Positions 1 through 7,927 of a stretch of 64,000 nucleotides of DNA are shown here, one piece after another. The notes under the pieces are model-generated. The model saw only the letters and a list, made by a program, of their open reading frames with translations, was not told the origin of the DNA and did no database searches. How positions within the stretch are numbered: the first letter of the stretch is position 1; the number at the start of each line of letters is the position of its first letter. The stretch comes from Clavibacter sepedonicus. Lineage in GTDB: Bacteria > Actinomycetota > Actinomycetes > Actinomycetales > Microbacteriaceae. The stretch covers positions 2,790,001 to 2,854,000 of the forward strand of contig NC_010407.1 in assembly GCF_000069225.1 (NCBI RefSeq). The letters run 5' to 3'. The translations under genes and the position numbers were made by a program.

Positions 1-764
1 CGGCCGCCCACACGACCACCGGCAACTGGGCCCGGTCGCGCGACGCCATGGACCGCACGCGACGGTGACGGCCCCTCAGGTCGGGTGGTCCCGGGCGATG
101 TCGGGCGCGGGAGAGGGACGACCGCTCGCCCCAGCACCTCCTCCAGACGCGCGTTGCTGCCGGTGTCCTGGCTGTGGAATCGGGCCTCGACGAACTGCTC
201 CCTCAGCGGCGATCCCACGGCGAACCGGGAGGACTCGATGCGGTACCCCGCCTGCTCCGCGAGCTGAGAGAAGAACACGAACTGGGTGCGGGTGTTGCCC
301 TCGCGGAAGCTGTGGATCACGTTGAGCTCGCCCCAGCTCTCCGCGAGCTCGTGGACGAACTCCCGCTGATCGAGGCCCCGCAGGAGGTCCTTGTCGGCGA
401 GCTGCCGGTACTGGGCCTCGGCTGCTTCGGTGAGGGTCGGACCGGCCGGGTAGTAGGAGTGCCCGTCCTTGCTCATGAAGGAGCCGACGGGAGCGACGCG
501 CTCCTCGCCGGCCCAGTCGTAGACGTCCTGGAAGATGTGGCGGTGGATCGCCTTCATGTGCGGGTAGTCGAAGTGTCCGTCGATGGGTTGCCGATATAGC
601 TCGGCGAGTCTCACACGCGCGATGTCTTCTTCGCTGACGCGCAGCTTGTCGGAGTCTGTCTCACCGTGGGGCTTGCCAGGGCCCGTGAGCTTGTTCCTGA
701 GGACGGTCGTACCCGGTATGAAGTAGTCGTCCCAGGTTCGGAACGTCGGCCGACGGCGCATCAT
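1..764 (-). CDS. Fic family toxin, probable AMP-transferase (3' end beyond the window)
   Basis: Fic-fold protein expected to transfer AMP from ATP to a target hydroxyl. The core motif HSFREGNTR lies near residues 151-159 and matches HxFx(D/E)GN(G/K)R, including the catalytic His. Upstream residues PHMKAIHRHIFQDVYDWAG form the usual Fic helix. The start is one of two adjacent ATG codons at 764/761; the first shares an ATGA overlap with the stop of the antitoxin gene, so the pair is translationally coupled. No stop codon occurs before base 1; the last 30 or so codons overlap a possible gene on the other strand, so the true C-terminus is uncertain. The order antitoxin then toxin and the Fic motif fit class I (VbhT/VbhA-type) toxin-antitoxin systems. 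Confidence 0.85.
   Translation of the reverse strand, partial: MMRRRPTFRTWDDYFIPGTTVLRNKLTGPGKPHGETDSDKLRVSEEDIARVRLAELYRQPIDGHFDYPHMKAIHRHIFQDVYDWAGEERVAPVGSFMSKDGHSYYPAGPTLTEAAEAQYRQLADKDLLRGLDQREFVHELAESWGELNVIHSFREGNTRTQFVFFSQLAEQAGYRIESSRFAVGSPLREQFVEARFHSQDTGSNARLEEVLGRAVVPLPRPTSPGTTRPEGPSPSRAVHGVARPGPVAGGRVGG
3..68 (+). CDS. C-terminal tail of an unidentified protein (partial)
   Basis: The reading frame is open from the window edge to a TGA at 66-68 and would encode about 21 residues ending DAMDRTRR. Codon third positions are GC-rich, as in real genes here. It overlaps the 3' part of the Fic gene on the opposite strand, so only one of the two frames may be coding at this point. No function can be assigned from so short a tail. 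Confidence 0.3.
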   Translation, partial: AAHTTTGNWARSRDAMDRTRR

Positions 765-970
765 CCGATGACGTGGCGACGGATCGCGGCTACTGCCTCT
801 TCGCTCGTGATCTCCTCCCGAGCGGCGCGCTCCGATATCTCGATCAGCACAGGATCCGTCACCTGGTGTCCGGCGAGCGCGAGGGCCGCGTCCGCGAAGG
901 CGAGGCTCTCCGCGGCTCGTGCATCGCGTGCGGCGATGGCGGCAGCGGCGGAGGTCTGCGAGTGCGGCAT
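761..970 (-). CDS. VbhA-like antitoxin of the Fic toxin
   Basis: A 69-residue, mostly helical protein directly upstream of the Fic gene and overlapping it by four bases. Its layout (an N-terminal helix around ARDARAAESLAFADAAL, then a segment TDPVLIEISERAAREEIT ending in a short helix) resembles the VbhA family, whose helix blocks the ATP site of class I Fic proteins. The known inhibitory motif is (S/T)xxxE(G/N). The closest local match here is SLAFADA, with Asp and Ala at the last two positions, so the inhibitory Glu is not obvious. The start is the ATG at 970, preceded by an AAAGGGG ribosome site; a longer open frame upstream runs antisense to the next gene and is rejected. Confidence 0.75.
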   Translation of the reverse strand: MPHSQTSAAAAIAARDARAAESLAFADAALALAGHQVTDPVLIEISERAAREEITSEEAVAAIRRHVIG

Positions 971-1141
971 GACGGGCCCCTTTCTGAGTTCTACAAACCT
1001 ACCCGCGGGGTCTCCCCACGGGCCTGAGATCACCCCACCTTCGGAGCGCAGCGGGGTCGACGAGTTGGGGAGGAGCTTCTGACAGCGGAAGCGGACGCAC
1101 GGCCCAGCACACCACCCGCCCTCCCCGCCTCCTCTGCGAGC

Positions 1142-2215
1142 ATGACCCGCATGATCCCCTCCACTTCCTCCCGGTTCCGCAAGTCCGTGCCCAAGGCGGA
1201 GGCGGGAGACCGGGCGGCGGTGCTGAGCCCCGCGTTCGCCGCGCCCGGCATGGCGCCCGTGGTGCACGTGCAGGCGATGCGGCGGCTGCAGGAGGCGACC
1301 GGGCTGATCCCCGTCGAGTACCCGACCACGCGCCGGCTCGGGGCGAGCGCGGAGGATCGCGCCGCCGACATCACGGCCGCGTTCGCCGACGACTCCATCC
1401 GCGCGATCGTCTCGACCGTCGGCGGGGACGACCAGGTCACGGTGATCCCGCACGTGGACATCGAGGAGCTGGCCCGGAACCCCAAGCCCTTCCTCGGCTA
1501 CAGCGACAACACGAACCTGCACAACCTGCTCGCCGGGCTCGGCATCCCCTCCTTCTATGGCGGATCCACGCAGGTGCACCTCGGCGCCGGCCCCGGCATC
1601 GACGACGTGCACCTGCGCTCGCTGCGGGCCGCGCTGATCGAGGGAGGCGAGCTCGAGATCACGGAGCCCGGGGAGTCGGAGGACCACGGGATCGACTGGA
1701 CGGATCCTCGCGCGCTCACCGAGCACGGCGAGCGGACCGCGACCGAGCCGTGGAAGTGGGCCGGCCCCGCGGCGACGGTGGAGGGGCCGACCTGGGGCGG
1801 CTGCATCGAGGTGATCGACCAGATCGCGATGGCCGGGCGCATGCCGGACCTCGACCGGCTGGAGGGCGGGATCCTGCTGCTCGAGACGAGCGAGGAGGTG
1901 CCGTCGGCGGCCAGCGTGAAGCGCTGGGTGCGGGGGCTCGGCGAGCGCGGGATCCTCGACGTCGTCGCGGGCGTGCTCGTCGCCCGTCCGGTGACCATCG
2001 TCATGGGCGCGCCCGTGCCGTCGCCCGAGGAGCGCGCGCGGCTGCGGGCCGAGCAGCGCGACACCGTCATCGAGCAGATCGCCCGCTACAACCCGCGCGC
2101 GGTGGTGTGCGTGGGCGTCCCGTTCGGGCACACGCGGCCGCAGTGGATCCTGCCCCACGGCGGCACGGTGCGGCTCGACGGGGCGGCGAAGACGGTGCAC
2201 GCGGACTACAGCTGA
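1142..2215 (+). CDS. S66 family peptidase (LD-carboxypeptidase / MccF-like)
   Basis: Serine peptidase of the S66 family, which cleaves LD bonds of muropeptides or, in MccF relatives, removes the aminoacyl-nucleotide toxin from microcin C-like compounds. Visible features: the family N-terminal GDRAAVLSP strand, the nucleophile elbow GYSDNT near residue 122 with the catalytic Ser, the WGGCIEV segment with the Glu, and the C-terminal FGHTRPQ with the His, giving a Ser-His-Glu triad. The length of 357 residues is typical of the MccF-like branch. No signal peptide is seen, so it is probably cytoplasmic. The ATG at 1151 is an equally good start. It is divergent from the Fic/antitoxin pair with about 170 bases between them. 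Confidence 0.88.
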   Translation: MTRMIPSTSSRFRKSVPKAEAGDRAAVLSPAFAAPGMAPVVHVQAMRRLQEATGLIPVEYPTTRRLGASAEDRAADITAAFADDSIRAIVSTVGGDDQVTVIPHVDIEELARNPKPFLGYSDNTNLHNLLAGLGIPSFYGGSTQVHLGAGPGIDDVHLRSLRAALIEGGELEITEPGESEDHGIDWTDPRALTEHGERTATEPWKWAGPAATVEGPTWGGCIEVIDQIAMAGRMPDLDRLEGGILLLETSEEVPSAASVKRWVRGLGERGILDVVAGVLVARPVTIVMGAPVPSPEERARLRAEQRDTVIEQIARYNPRAVVCVGVPFGHTRPQWILPHGGTVRLDGAAKTVHADYS

Positions 2216-2253
2216 CGCGCTGACCAGCCTCGCGTACCAACTCCACCCTTAAC

Positions 2254-3647
2254 TTACTTTGAGCTTGTCTCATCGTCATACGATTCATAGGCACGCGCCA
2301 CGGCAGGGATATCCTCGACGTCGGGAACTTGCTCGAAAGCTGCTAACACTGAGGTTCGAAAGTCTACGTCGACGAAATCATCTTCATACAAGAAGGAAAT
2401 AAACTCCTCTCGACAATGCCTTTTGATGGCGCCGATTATAGGGGCGAGGGCGCCTGGTAGCTCAGTATTGGCCGCCCGTAGGGCTTCATCCCACATGGGA
2501 GGGAAGTCCTCGAGCAATAGTGCGCCCCCAAGTAGTAGGGGCAGGACGGGCCTACCAGCCAACCTCTCCGCCTCCGTCAAGCGCCAGAGGGCGAACGGCG
2601 ACAAGAGGTCTAGTGCAAGGACTTGCTCGACATCACTTGCGCCAGGATTCTCTCCAGACAGGGCATCAAATTGACGGTTAGCCTGGGCGACTTGCCGCTC
2701 CTGGACTGGAGAGTCGAAACGCTCTATGAGGTATGAAAAAGCCACATCGTAAAGCAGCCAATACTCAGCGTCGGGGTCATCTGCAGCTGCAGCCTGCCTG
2801 TATAACGCCACCGCTTCGGCATATTTTCCCTGACGGAGCAGAGCGTCCCCGATCAATGCATCCAGATATGGAGCGCCGGCCTCCTGAGCTTTTCTGTAAT
2901 AGCCTTCAGCGTCTGAAAATAGCTCCTCTACATAATAAGTGGCGCCAACGTCGCGAAGCCAATATGCCCGCTTGCGGTAACCGCGTCTAGGTCGGCGGCT
3001 TTCATATATAAATCGCGTGCCTTGGCCGCATTCACGCTCCGCATCAATTGAGCAGCGTTATAGAATATAATTGCTTGTCCAGTAAGCTTGGCGACGGCCG
3101 CAAAGCGGTCGGCGAGAAGCTCGAGAACCTTGTCGTCGATTTGGCCCTTATGGGTAATTAAGGATAGCGATGCCTCTACTTGAATACTACTTTGCGGCTC
3201 GAGAATGGTCCTCTGAGCCAGTTCGAGCAGGGATTTCAAGTCACGAGCGATGATCACGTCCCGCATTATTACGTCTATTAAATCAGCCCGGTAAACGGAG
3301 GAGGCGATGGGGATTGCGGCTTGCAGGGCCGAGTAGACCTGCAGCCCGAGGCCCATCGACCGTAACGCCATGTAAGCGGCCATCATTATGTTTCCCTGAA
3401 TTGCGAGGCGATCTGCCTCCTCCAGTCCTCCCTTCGCCAATAGTGCCGGATAGTGCATGTATCGAGGATGAGCGCCAGAAAGTCGCACAACAACAAAGTC
3501 GTCCGTAAAAGCAACGTTGAGCACTAGGTCCCGCTTCTGCGACGCCTGGAGCGATAAACCCCTGACACCGCCCAAGGCTCGCCTGGTATTTCCAACGAAC
3601 GATCCGGCCCTTTCGCCCAAAAATACCTCGTCGCTTGTCACTGCCAC
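2254..3647 (-). pseudogene. TPR-like protein interrupted by a one-base frameshift
   Basis: Two consecutive frames form one protein of about 465 residues. The first (3647 down to 2928) ends with AKARDLYMKAADLDAVT. At about 2975-2985 the frame shifts by one missing base and continues as KRAYWLRDVGATYYVEEL, then DAEGYYRKAQEAGAPYLDAL and the rest of the second frame to 2254. The repeated pattern of paired helices (ALLRQGKYAEAVALYRQAA) is TPR-like. It starts within the last ten bases of the DUF4365 gene, so the two form one unit. Base composition is clearly lower in GC than in flanking genes. The function is unknown; with DUF4365 it is probably a mobile accessory or defence-type module. The shift may be a sequencing error. 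Confidence 0.7.
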
Positions 3648-4123
3648 AAAGACCGGGAGACTCGCGTCACTTTTTTTAGAGCTCGCTGAGCCCGAACTTC
3701 ATCTAAGACAACGTTGGGCGTATCGGCTGACCATTCATCTTCAAAAATGACGGTCAATTCCTTGTTGGCCGGATCGGCCCCCCAATCATCTACCAGATGA
3801 GCCCACTTCCACCAAATTCGGCCTGAGGCGGCCTCCCAGAGAACAATAAGCGTCGGGAGATCGAGTGCAGCCCAATAATTACGAGTGGCGTTCTTGATCG
3901 CTTTCTTAGGAGCGCCTGCAAGTCTTTCGACGCTCTTAAGCTGCACCAAAAAGTGCATGCCGGTGGCGAAGCCAGCTTCAAACACCTCGATATCCCCATC
4001 CACGCCGTAGTCCCCGGTCGGGGCGGTAAAGGTCCAGCTGGCCGGGAGTCGCTCCTCAAACGCGCGTCGAGATTTTTCGGCATTATCGTGACTCTGGGGC
4101 CGGCCCGGCATTTGGTCATTCAA
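3638..4123 (-). CDS. DUF4365 domain protein
   Basis: A 161-residue protein with the DUF4365 signature: LPASWTFTAPTGDYGVDGDIEVFE, then GMHFLVQLKSVERL. The D...D.E...QxK spacing resembles a PD-(D/E)XK nuclease core, which is my inference. Proteins of this family are common in defence and mobile islets. The start given is a TTG at 4123, six bases after an AGGGAG ribosome site; an in-frame ATG at 4111 is the alternative. It is the first gene of a two-gene unit with the downstream TPR-like gene, overlapping it by ten bases. GC content is lower than in the flanking chromosome. Confidence 0.75.
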   Translation of the reverse strand: MNDQMPGRPQSHDNAEKSRRAFEERLPASWTFTAPTGDYGVDGDIEVFEAGFATGMHFLVQLKSVERLAGAPKKAIKNATRNYWAALDLPTLIVLWEAASGRIWWKWAHLVDDWGADPANKELTVIFEDEWSADTPNVVLDEVRAQRALKKVTRVSRSLWQ

Positions 4124-4172
4124 TTACGGCTCCCTTGATGTACTGTCAGACACTTCTTACCAGAATTAGGTC

Positions 4173-4187
4173 AGCCCTACTAGGGCT
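4173..4187. repeat. Short inverted repeat AGCCCT-act-AGGGCT
   Basis: A 6-bp perfect inverted repeat with a 3-base spacer in the AT-richer stretch between the DUF4365 gene and the next gene. It is too short and lacks a T-run for a convincing terminator. It lies at the edge of the low-GC islet and could be a leftover of its insertion. Confidence 0.3.
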
Positions 4188-4237
4188 AACTGACTGACGC
4201 CCGGGCGCGTGGAGCGCCAATCCTGAATACCGCCGGA

Positions 4238-5296
4238 TCAGTCGCGCGGGTCGTCCGTGAGGGGTCGGATCACGAGGTGGCCGTCGAGGGAGCGGGCCGC
4301 CTCGAGGACGTGCGCGGGCGTGATCGCGAGGAGGGCCGGATCCGGGACGCTCGAGAACGTGTCGCCGAGGCGCTGCGACGCGTCGGTCAGCACGATGTGC
4401 GGGCCGGACGCGGGCGGGCCCCACTCCTCGGGCGAAGCCGGGCCGAAGATCACGACCGAGGGGATGCCGTAGGCGGTCGCGAGGTGGGCGGCGCCGGTGT
4501 CGGCGGAGATCACGAGGTCGGCGGCGGCGATGATCCCGGCGAAGGCGTCGAGGGCCAGCTCGCCCGCGAGCACGGTCTCCGTCGGCATGCCGGCGAGGGC
4601 GGCGACCTCGAGGGCGCGCTCGCGCTCCTTGTCCGATCCGGTGAAGACGACCGTGCGGCCCTCATCCGCGAGCGCGCGGGCGACCGCGGCGAAGCGGTCG
4701 ACGGGCCACTGGCGGGATCCGTAGGCGGCGCCCACATGGATCACGACGGCGTGCTCCGCGACGGGCGGCTCGGCGGGGACGAGGATGCCCACGTCGTCCG
4801 GATCCGCGGGCATGCCGTGCCAGGAGACGAGCCGGGCCCAGCGGTACCGCTCGAGGACGTGGTCCTCCCAGGCGGGTCCGTCGGCGGCGGGCAGACGATC
4901 GAGCTGAGGCGCCGCGTGCCCGAGGGTGCGGTGCGCGCGCAGCTCGTGGAGGAGGGCGCGGCTCTCGTGACCTGCGCCGTGCAGGTTGATCGCGAGGTCG
5001 ACCGTGCCGGGCTCGCGCGCGATGGGGTGGTCGAAGCCCTGCTGCGGGAGGTGCTCGTCGACCATGCCGAGGAGCTTCACGACGGGCGCGAGCCAGCCGG
5101 TGGTGGCGAGCGCGATGCGGGCGTCGGGGTGCGCGCGGCGGATGGCGCGGAGCGCGGGGACGGCCACGAGGATGTCGCCCAGCTTGATGGCGCGGAGGAC
5201 GAGGATCTCTTCCGGGTGCTGCTGGTCGGTTCCGGCGGTGCGGATCGACGGGCGGGCGTCGTCAGGGTGGGCGGCGCGGTCGCCGGGGGTCTGCAT
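4238..5296 (-). CDS. Glycosyltransferase family 9 (heptosyltransferase-like)
   Basis: GT9 enzyme of GT-B fold, 352 residues. The N-terminal half begins ILVLRAIKLGDILVAVPALRA, the family's acceptor-side Rossmann motif. The C-terminal half carries VIHVGAAYGSRQWP, then TGSDKE, and the sugar-nucleotide segment AADLVISADTGAAHLATAYG. GT9 members transfer ADP-heptose or related sugars to envelope glycans. No membrane segment is present, so it acts at the inner face of the membrane. Two further GT9 domains occur in this window (13306-14889 and 27309-28445). The gene is monocistronic, followed by the low-GC islet. The true acceptor cannot be read from the sequence. Confidence 0.88.
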   Translation of the reverse strand: MQTPGDRAAHPDDARPSIRTAGTDQQHPEEILVLRAIKLGDILVAVPALRAIRRAHPDARIALATTGWLAPVVKLLGMVDEHLPQQGFDHPIAREPGTVDLAINLHGAGHESRALLHELRAHRTLGHAAPQLDRLPAADGPAWEDHVLERYRWARLVSWHGMPADPDDVGILVPAEPPVAEHAVVIHVGAAYGSRQWPVDRFAAVARALADEGRTVVFTGSDKERERALEVAALAGMPTETVLAGELALDAFAGIIAAADLVISADTGAAHLATAYGIPSVVIFGPASPEEWGPPASGPHIVLTDASQRLGDTFSSVPDPALLAITPAHVLEAARSLDGHLVIRPLTDDPRD

Positions 5297-5357
5297 GGGT
5301 TCCAGCCTGGCAGAGGCGAGGCGCGAGGGTCGGGGTGGCGGCGTCAGGCCGCCCGGG

Positions 5358-6023
5358 TCAGGCCGCCCGCACCCGCCGGATCACCCGGGTGATCACGAAC
5401 CACAGCACCAGCAGCGCGATGATCCCGATGGCCGCGTAGGAGATGAGGCCGCTCCACTCCTCCAGCACCGGGCGGATCGCCGGGCCGAACGCGAAGCCGA
5501 GGCCGACCCAGATGGCGTTCCAGGCGCCGGACCCGATGACCGTGTAGAGGGAGAAGCGCCAGACGGGCATGCGCTCGATGCCCGCCGGGATGGAGATGAA
5601 GGAGCGCACGAGCGGCACGCACCGGCCGAGGAGCACGGCCGTCCCGCCCCAGCGCTGGAAGAACGCCTCGGCCTTGTCGAAGTCGGCGTGGTCGAGCAGC
5701 GGGATCCGGCCGACGAGGCGGCGGGTGCGGTTCCGGCCGAGCGCGGCCCCGATCGCGTACCAGATGAGCACGCCCACGAGAGCGCCGATCGTGGCCGCGG
5801 CCCAGGCGCCCCACGCGTTCATGCGGCCCTCGTAGGCGAGGAAGCCGGCGACGGGGAGGATCGCCTCGGAGGGAATCGGCGGCACGAACGTCTCGATGAG
5901 GACGGCGAGGCCGACCCCCACCTCGCCCAGCACCTCGATGAGGCCGAGGACCCAGCCGACGAAGCCGTCGTATCCCTCGCTCGGGTGGATCGCTGCGGGG
6001 GTCATTGCCTGGATGGCGCTCAT
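5358..6023 (-). CDS. DedA family membrane protein
   Basis: A 221-residue integral membrane protein of the DedA (SNARE-associated, VTT) family, whose members help flip lipid carriers such as undecaprenyl phosphate. Diagnostic segments are FVPPIPSEAILPVAGFLAYEG, the AFFQRWGG loop, and GRCVPLVRSFISIPAG with the conserved Arg residues, then a C-terminal double membrane span ending IRRVRAA. The start at 6023 has a GAGAGG ribosome site; a longer open frame upstream is low-complexity and rejected. It precedes the GT9 gene in the same direction with 61 bases between them, so they may be co-transcribed in a cell-envelope unit. Confidence 0.9.
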   Translation of the reverse strand: MSAIQAMTPAAIHPSEGYDGFVGWVLGLIEVLGEVGVGLAVLIETFVPPIPSEAILPVAGFLAYEGRMNAWGAWAAATIGALVGVLIWYAIGAALGRNRTRRLVGRIPLLDHADFDKAEAFFQRWGGTAVLLGRCVPLVRSFISIPAGIERMPVWRFSLYTVIGSGAWNAIWVGLGFAFGPAIRPVLEEWSGLISYAAIGIIALLVLWFVITRVIRRVRAA

Positions 6024-6650
6024 GCGGCCTCTCGTTCTGTCGGGGGGTCGGGCGTCGATGTCGTGGACGGCGGTGCCGTGCGGGCGGTGCCGTGGATCGC
6101 GTGCGGGGCGGCGCGGAAGACGGCCCCCGATCCGCGAGCTTAGGGAATGCGATTCCACAACCGCTGAATAGGCGGTGGTGCGCGCGGCGGACGGCCATCG
6201 CCCCCGCGGAGGACGACGGAGCCGCGGGAGCACGAGAGGCTGGGTCCGGGGCGGGCGGCGCCCCGCCACCTGCCCGATGCGACCAGCCCGACCCCACCCG
6301 CTCGACGCGTCCCGAGGAGCTCCGCCGCGATCCACCCCGCCCGTCGCCCTGCACGCCCCGCACGCCGCCGCCGCGCTGCTCCGCGCCTACGCGCTGGGCG
6401 CTCCGGGTGCCAGCGCGGATCCCCTTGACGCCGACGAGCGCGCCCTCTTCACCGGCTGGCTCAAGGCGACGCAGACCGGCGCCACGCTCGTCCGCGCGGG
6501 GCGGACCGACGGGGGCGCGGGCGGGCGGGCGCCGGCGTCAGCGCCCCCGTCCTCCGCGAGCAGCGCGAGCGCCCGGGACAGATCCGCGTCGGCCCGCTCG
6601 GCCACCCGGTCGGCGGCGTCGCCGCGGAGGTGCCACGCGCTCGCGCAAAC
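6024..6650. other. Intergenic stretch with no confident gene
   Basis: About 630 bases between the start of the DedA gene and the hairpin after the secreted-protein gene. The first part should hold the dedA promoter. At roughly 6335-6535 one forward frame shows strong GC third-position bias and a plausible amphipathic peptide (ADPLDADERALFTGWLKA), but it has no good start or ribosome site and ends in low-complexity sequence. It may be a decayed gene. Confidence 0.4.
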
Positions 6651-6682
6651 GGACGTGCCCACGGTCTCCCGTGGGCACGTCC
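6651..6682 (-). terminator. Strong hairpin after the secreted-protein gene
   Basis: A 14-bp perfect stem (GGACGTGCCCACGG with its complement) around a TCTC loop, 20 bases beyond the stop of the gene at 6702-7469. There is no long T-run, as usual for terminators in this GC-rich genome. Confidence 0.7.
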
Positions 6683-6701
6683 TGAGCTCACCGCCGCATC
6701 G

Positions 6702-7469
6702 TCAGCAGTGCGACTTCCACCAGTAGGGGTAGTAGAGCCAGATGCCGTTCCGGGCGCACGTGGTGTTCTTGATCCATTCCGCGACGGTCGCGACGGCCGC
6801 GCCGACGAGGCTGCAGGTGATCTTCGAGAAGTCGAAGAACAGGCACAGCCCGATCATCCCGCCGGCCACGCCGCCCGCGACGATGGTCTTGAACCAGGGG
6901 CCGTTGATGTAGACGTGCTCGCCCTGGAACCACTTGATGACCTTGTTCCACCAGTGCTTGCTCTCCGTGATGCCGGCGGCGCCGGTCGGGGCGCTGCCCG
7001 CGGGCGCGTCGGCGGAGTCGGGCCAGTCGCCGTCGCTCAGGTCTCCCATCTCGTCGCGGAGGGACTGCGCAGCGGCGGGATCTGCGCGCAGCTGCGCGGC
7101 CATCTGCTGACCCGCCACCTGCTGCGCGGCGGACGGCTTCGTCCAGCCGTCGACGTGGTGTCCGTTGATGGTCAGCCCGTGCTCGCCGGCGTCCAAGACG
7201 TCCTCCTGCGTGACCCGGCCGCTCTTCAGGTCCTCCACGAGGGTCTTGTCCTCGAGCGAGCGCTCCAGACGGGTGCGGGCGTGGGAGGAACCGTGGTCGG
7301 CTGCGAAGGCGTCGCTGCTGGGTGCGGCGAGGCCGAGGCCGAGGCCGGCGAGGGCGCCGACGGCCACGAACGCCAGGAGTCGGCGCGTCGAGAGGAACGT
7401 GCGGCCGAAGGGACGAAGGGGACGAAGGGGACGAAGGGGATGGACGGGATGGAGGGGTCGTGCGGACAT
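6702..7469 (-). CDS. Secreted protein of unknown function with Cys-containing C-terminus
   Basis: A 255-residue protein not recognised as a known family. It has a long signal region: MSARPLHPVHPLRPLRPLRP, then a positively charged patch and the hydrophobic LLAFVAVGALAGLGLGLA with likely cleavage after DAFA. The middle is Ala/Asp/Gln-rich and helical. The C-terminal 90 residues hold a Gly-rich hydrophobic stretch (VAGGVAGGMIGLCLFF) and four cysteines, ending in an aromatic segment WLYYPYWWKSHC. The start at 7469 has a TAGGAG ribosome site 9 bases upstream. A 9-base tandem repeat in the signal region encodes the PLR triplets. The aromatic, Cys-bearing tail could suggest a surface-active or bacteriocin-like peptide, but that is speculation. 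Confidence 0.7.
   Translation of the reverse strand: MSARPLHPVHPLRPLRPLRPFGRTFLSTRRLLAFVAVGALAGLGLGLAAPSSDAFAADHGSSHARTRLERSLEDKTLVEDLKSGRVTQEDVLDAGEHGLTINGHHVDGWTKPSAAQQVAGQQMAAQLRADPAAAQSLRDEMGDLSDGDWPDSADAPAGSAPTGAAGITESKHWWNKVIKWFQGEHVYINGPWFKTIVAGGVAGGMIGLCLFFDFSKITCSLVGAAVATVAEWIKNTTCARNGIWLYYPYWWKSHC
7407..7441. repeat. 9-base tandem repeat in the signal-peptide coding region
   Basis: Four near-perfect copies of GAAGGGGAC on the forward strand, the first lacking one G. In the reverse-strand gene they encode the repeated Pro-Leu-Arg tripeptide. Complete units are three codons long, so copy-number change keeps the frame. Confidence 0.8.
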
Positions 7470-7645
7470 GCTGGCTCCTACGTGAGGAAGCGGGATTCGC
7501 CTCACTTGGAACGTAGGTGCGTGCTCGTGGGCGTGCGGGCAGTGCACAAGACGCGCGATGAACGACGGGGGAGTTCGAGACGTCCACTCGCTCTGCCACG
7601 GGTCTTGGTCAGCGCCCGTCGTCCTCCGCGAGCAGCGCGAACGGA

Positions 7646-7882
7646 TCACACGGGGCAGCGCACCTGCGTGCGCGCTCCCGACCGGTCGATGTCGTGGTCG
7701 GGCATGGGCTTGCCGCACATGGGGCAAAGGCGCGACTGCGGCTCAGGAACCAGGTCGTCGGTGTACGGGCCGAGCGGCGGCGCGCCGAGGTAGGGGCGGA
7801 GCCGCTCGTTGAACCGCTCGATGGCCGCCCCGAAGCCGCGCTCGCGCCGCGGGCCGTCCTCCCGACTCTTACCTCGCGTCAT
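7646..7882 (-). CDS. Small zinc-ribbon-like protein
   Basis: A 78-residue basic protein. The N-terminal half is helical (AAIERFNERLRPYLG). The C-terminal half holds LCPMCGKPMPDHDIDR and ends RTQVRCPV, giving a CxxC pair plus His and a final Cys that could bind zinc. It is divergent from the OhrR-like regulator gene with only 45 bases between the starts, so that regulator may control it. The function is unknown. Confidence 0.65.
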   Translation of the reverse strand: MTRGKSREDGPRRERGFGAAIERFNERLRPYLGAPPLGPYTDDLVPEPQSRLCPMCGKPMPDHDIDRSGARTQVRCPV

Positions 7883-7927
7883 AGTATTCAGTGTACGCGG
7901 TAATTCGGGCGACGGCAGGGAGCTGGC

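Noticed and set aside
761..2200. 479-codon reverse frame containing the antitoxin
   Set aside because: Only the last 69 codons match an antitoxin; the rest is antisense to the S66 peptidase.
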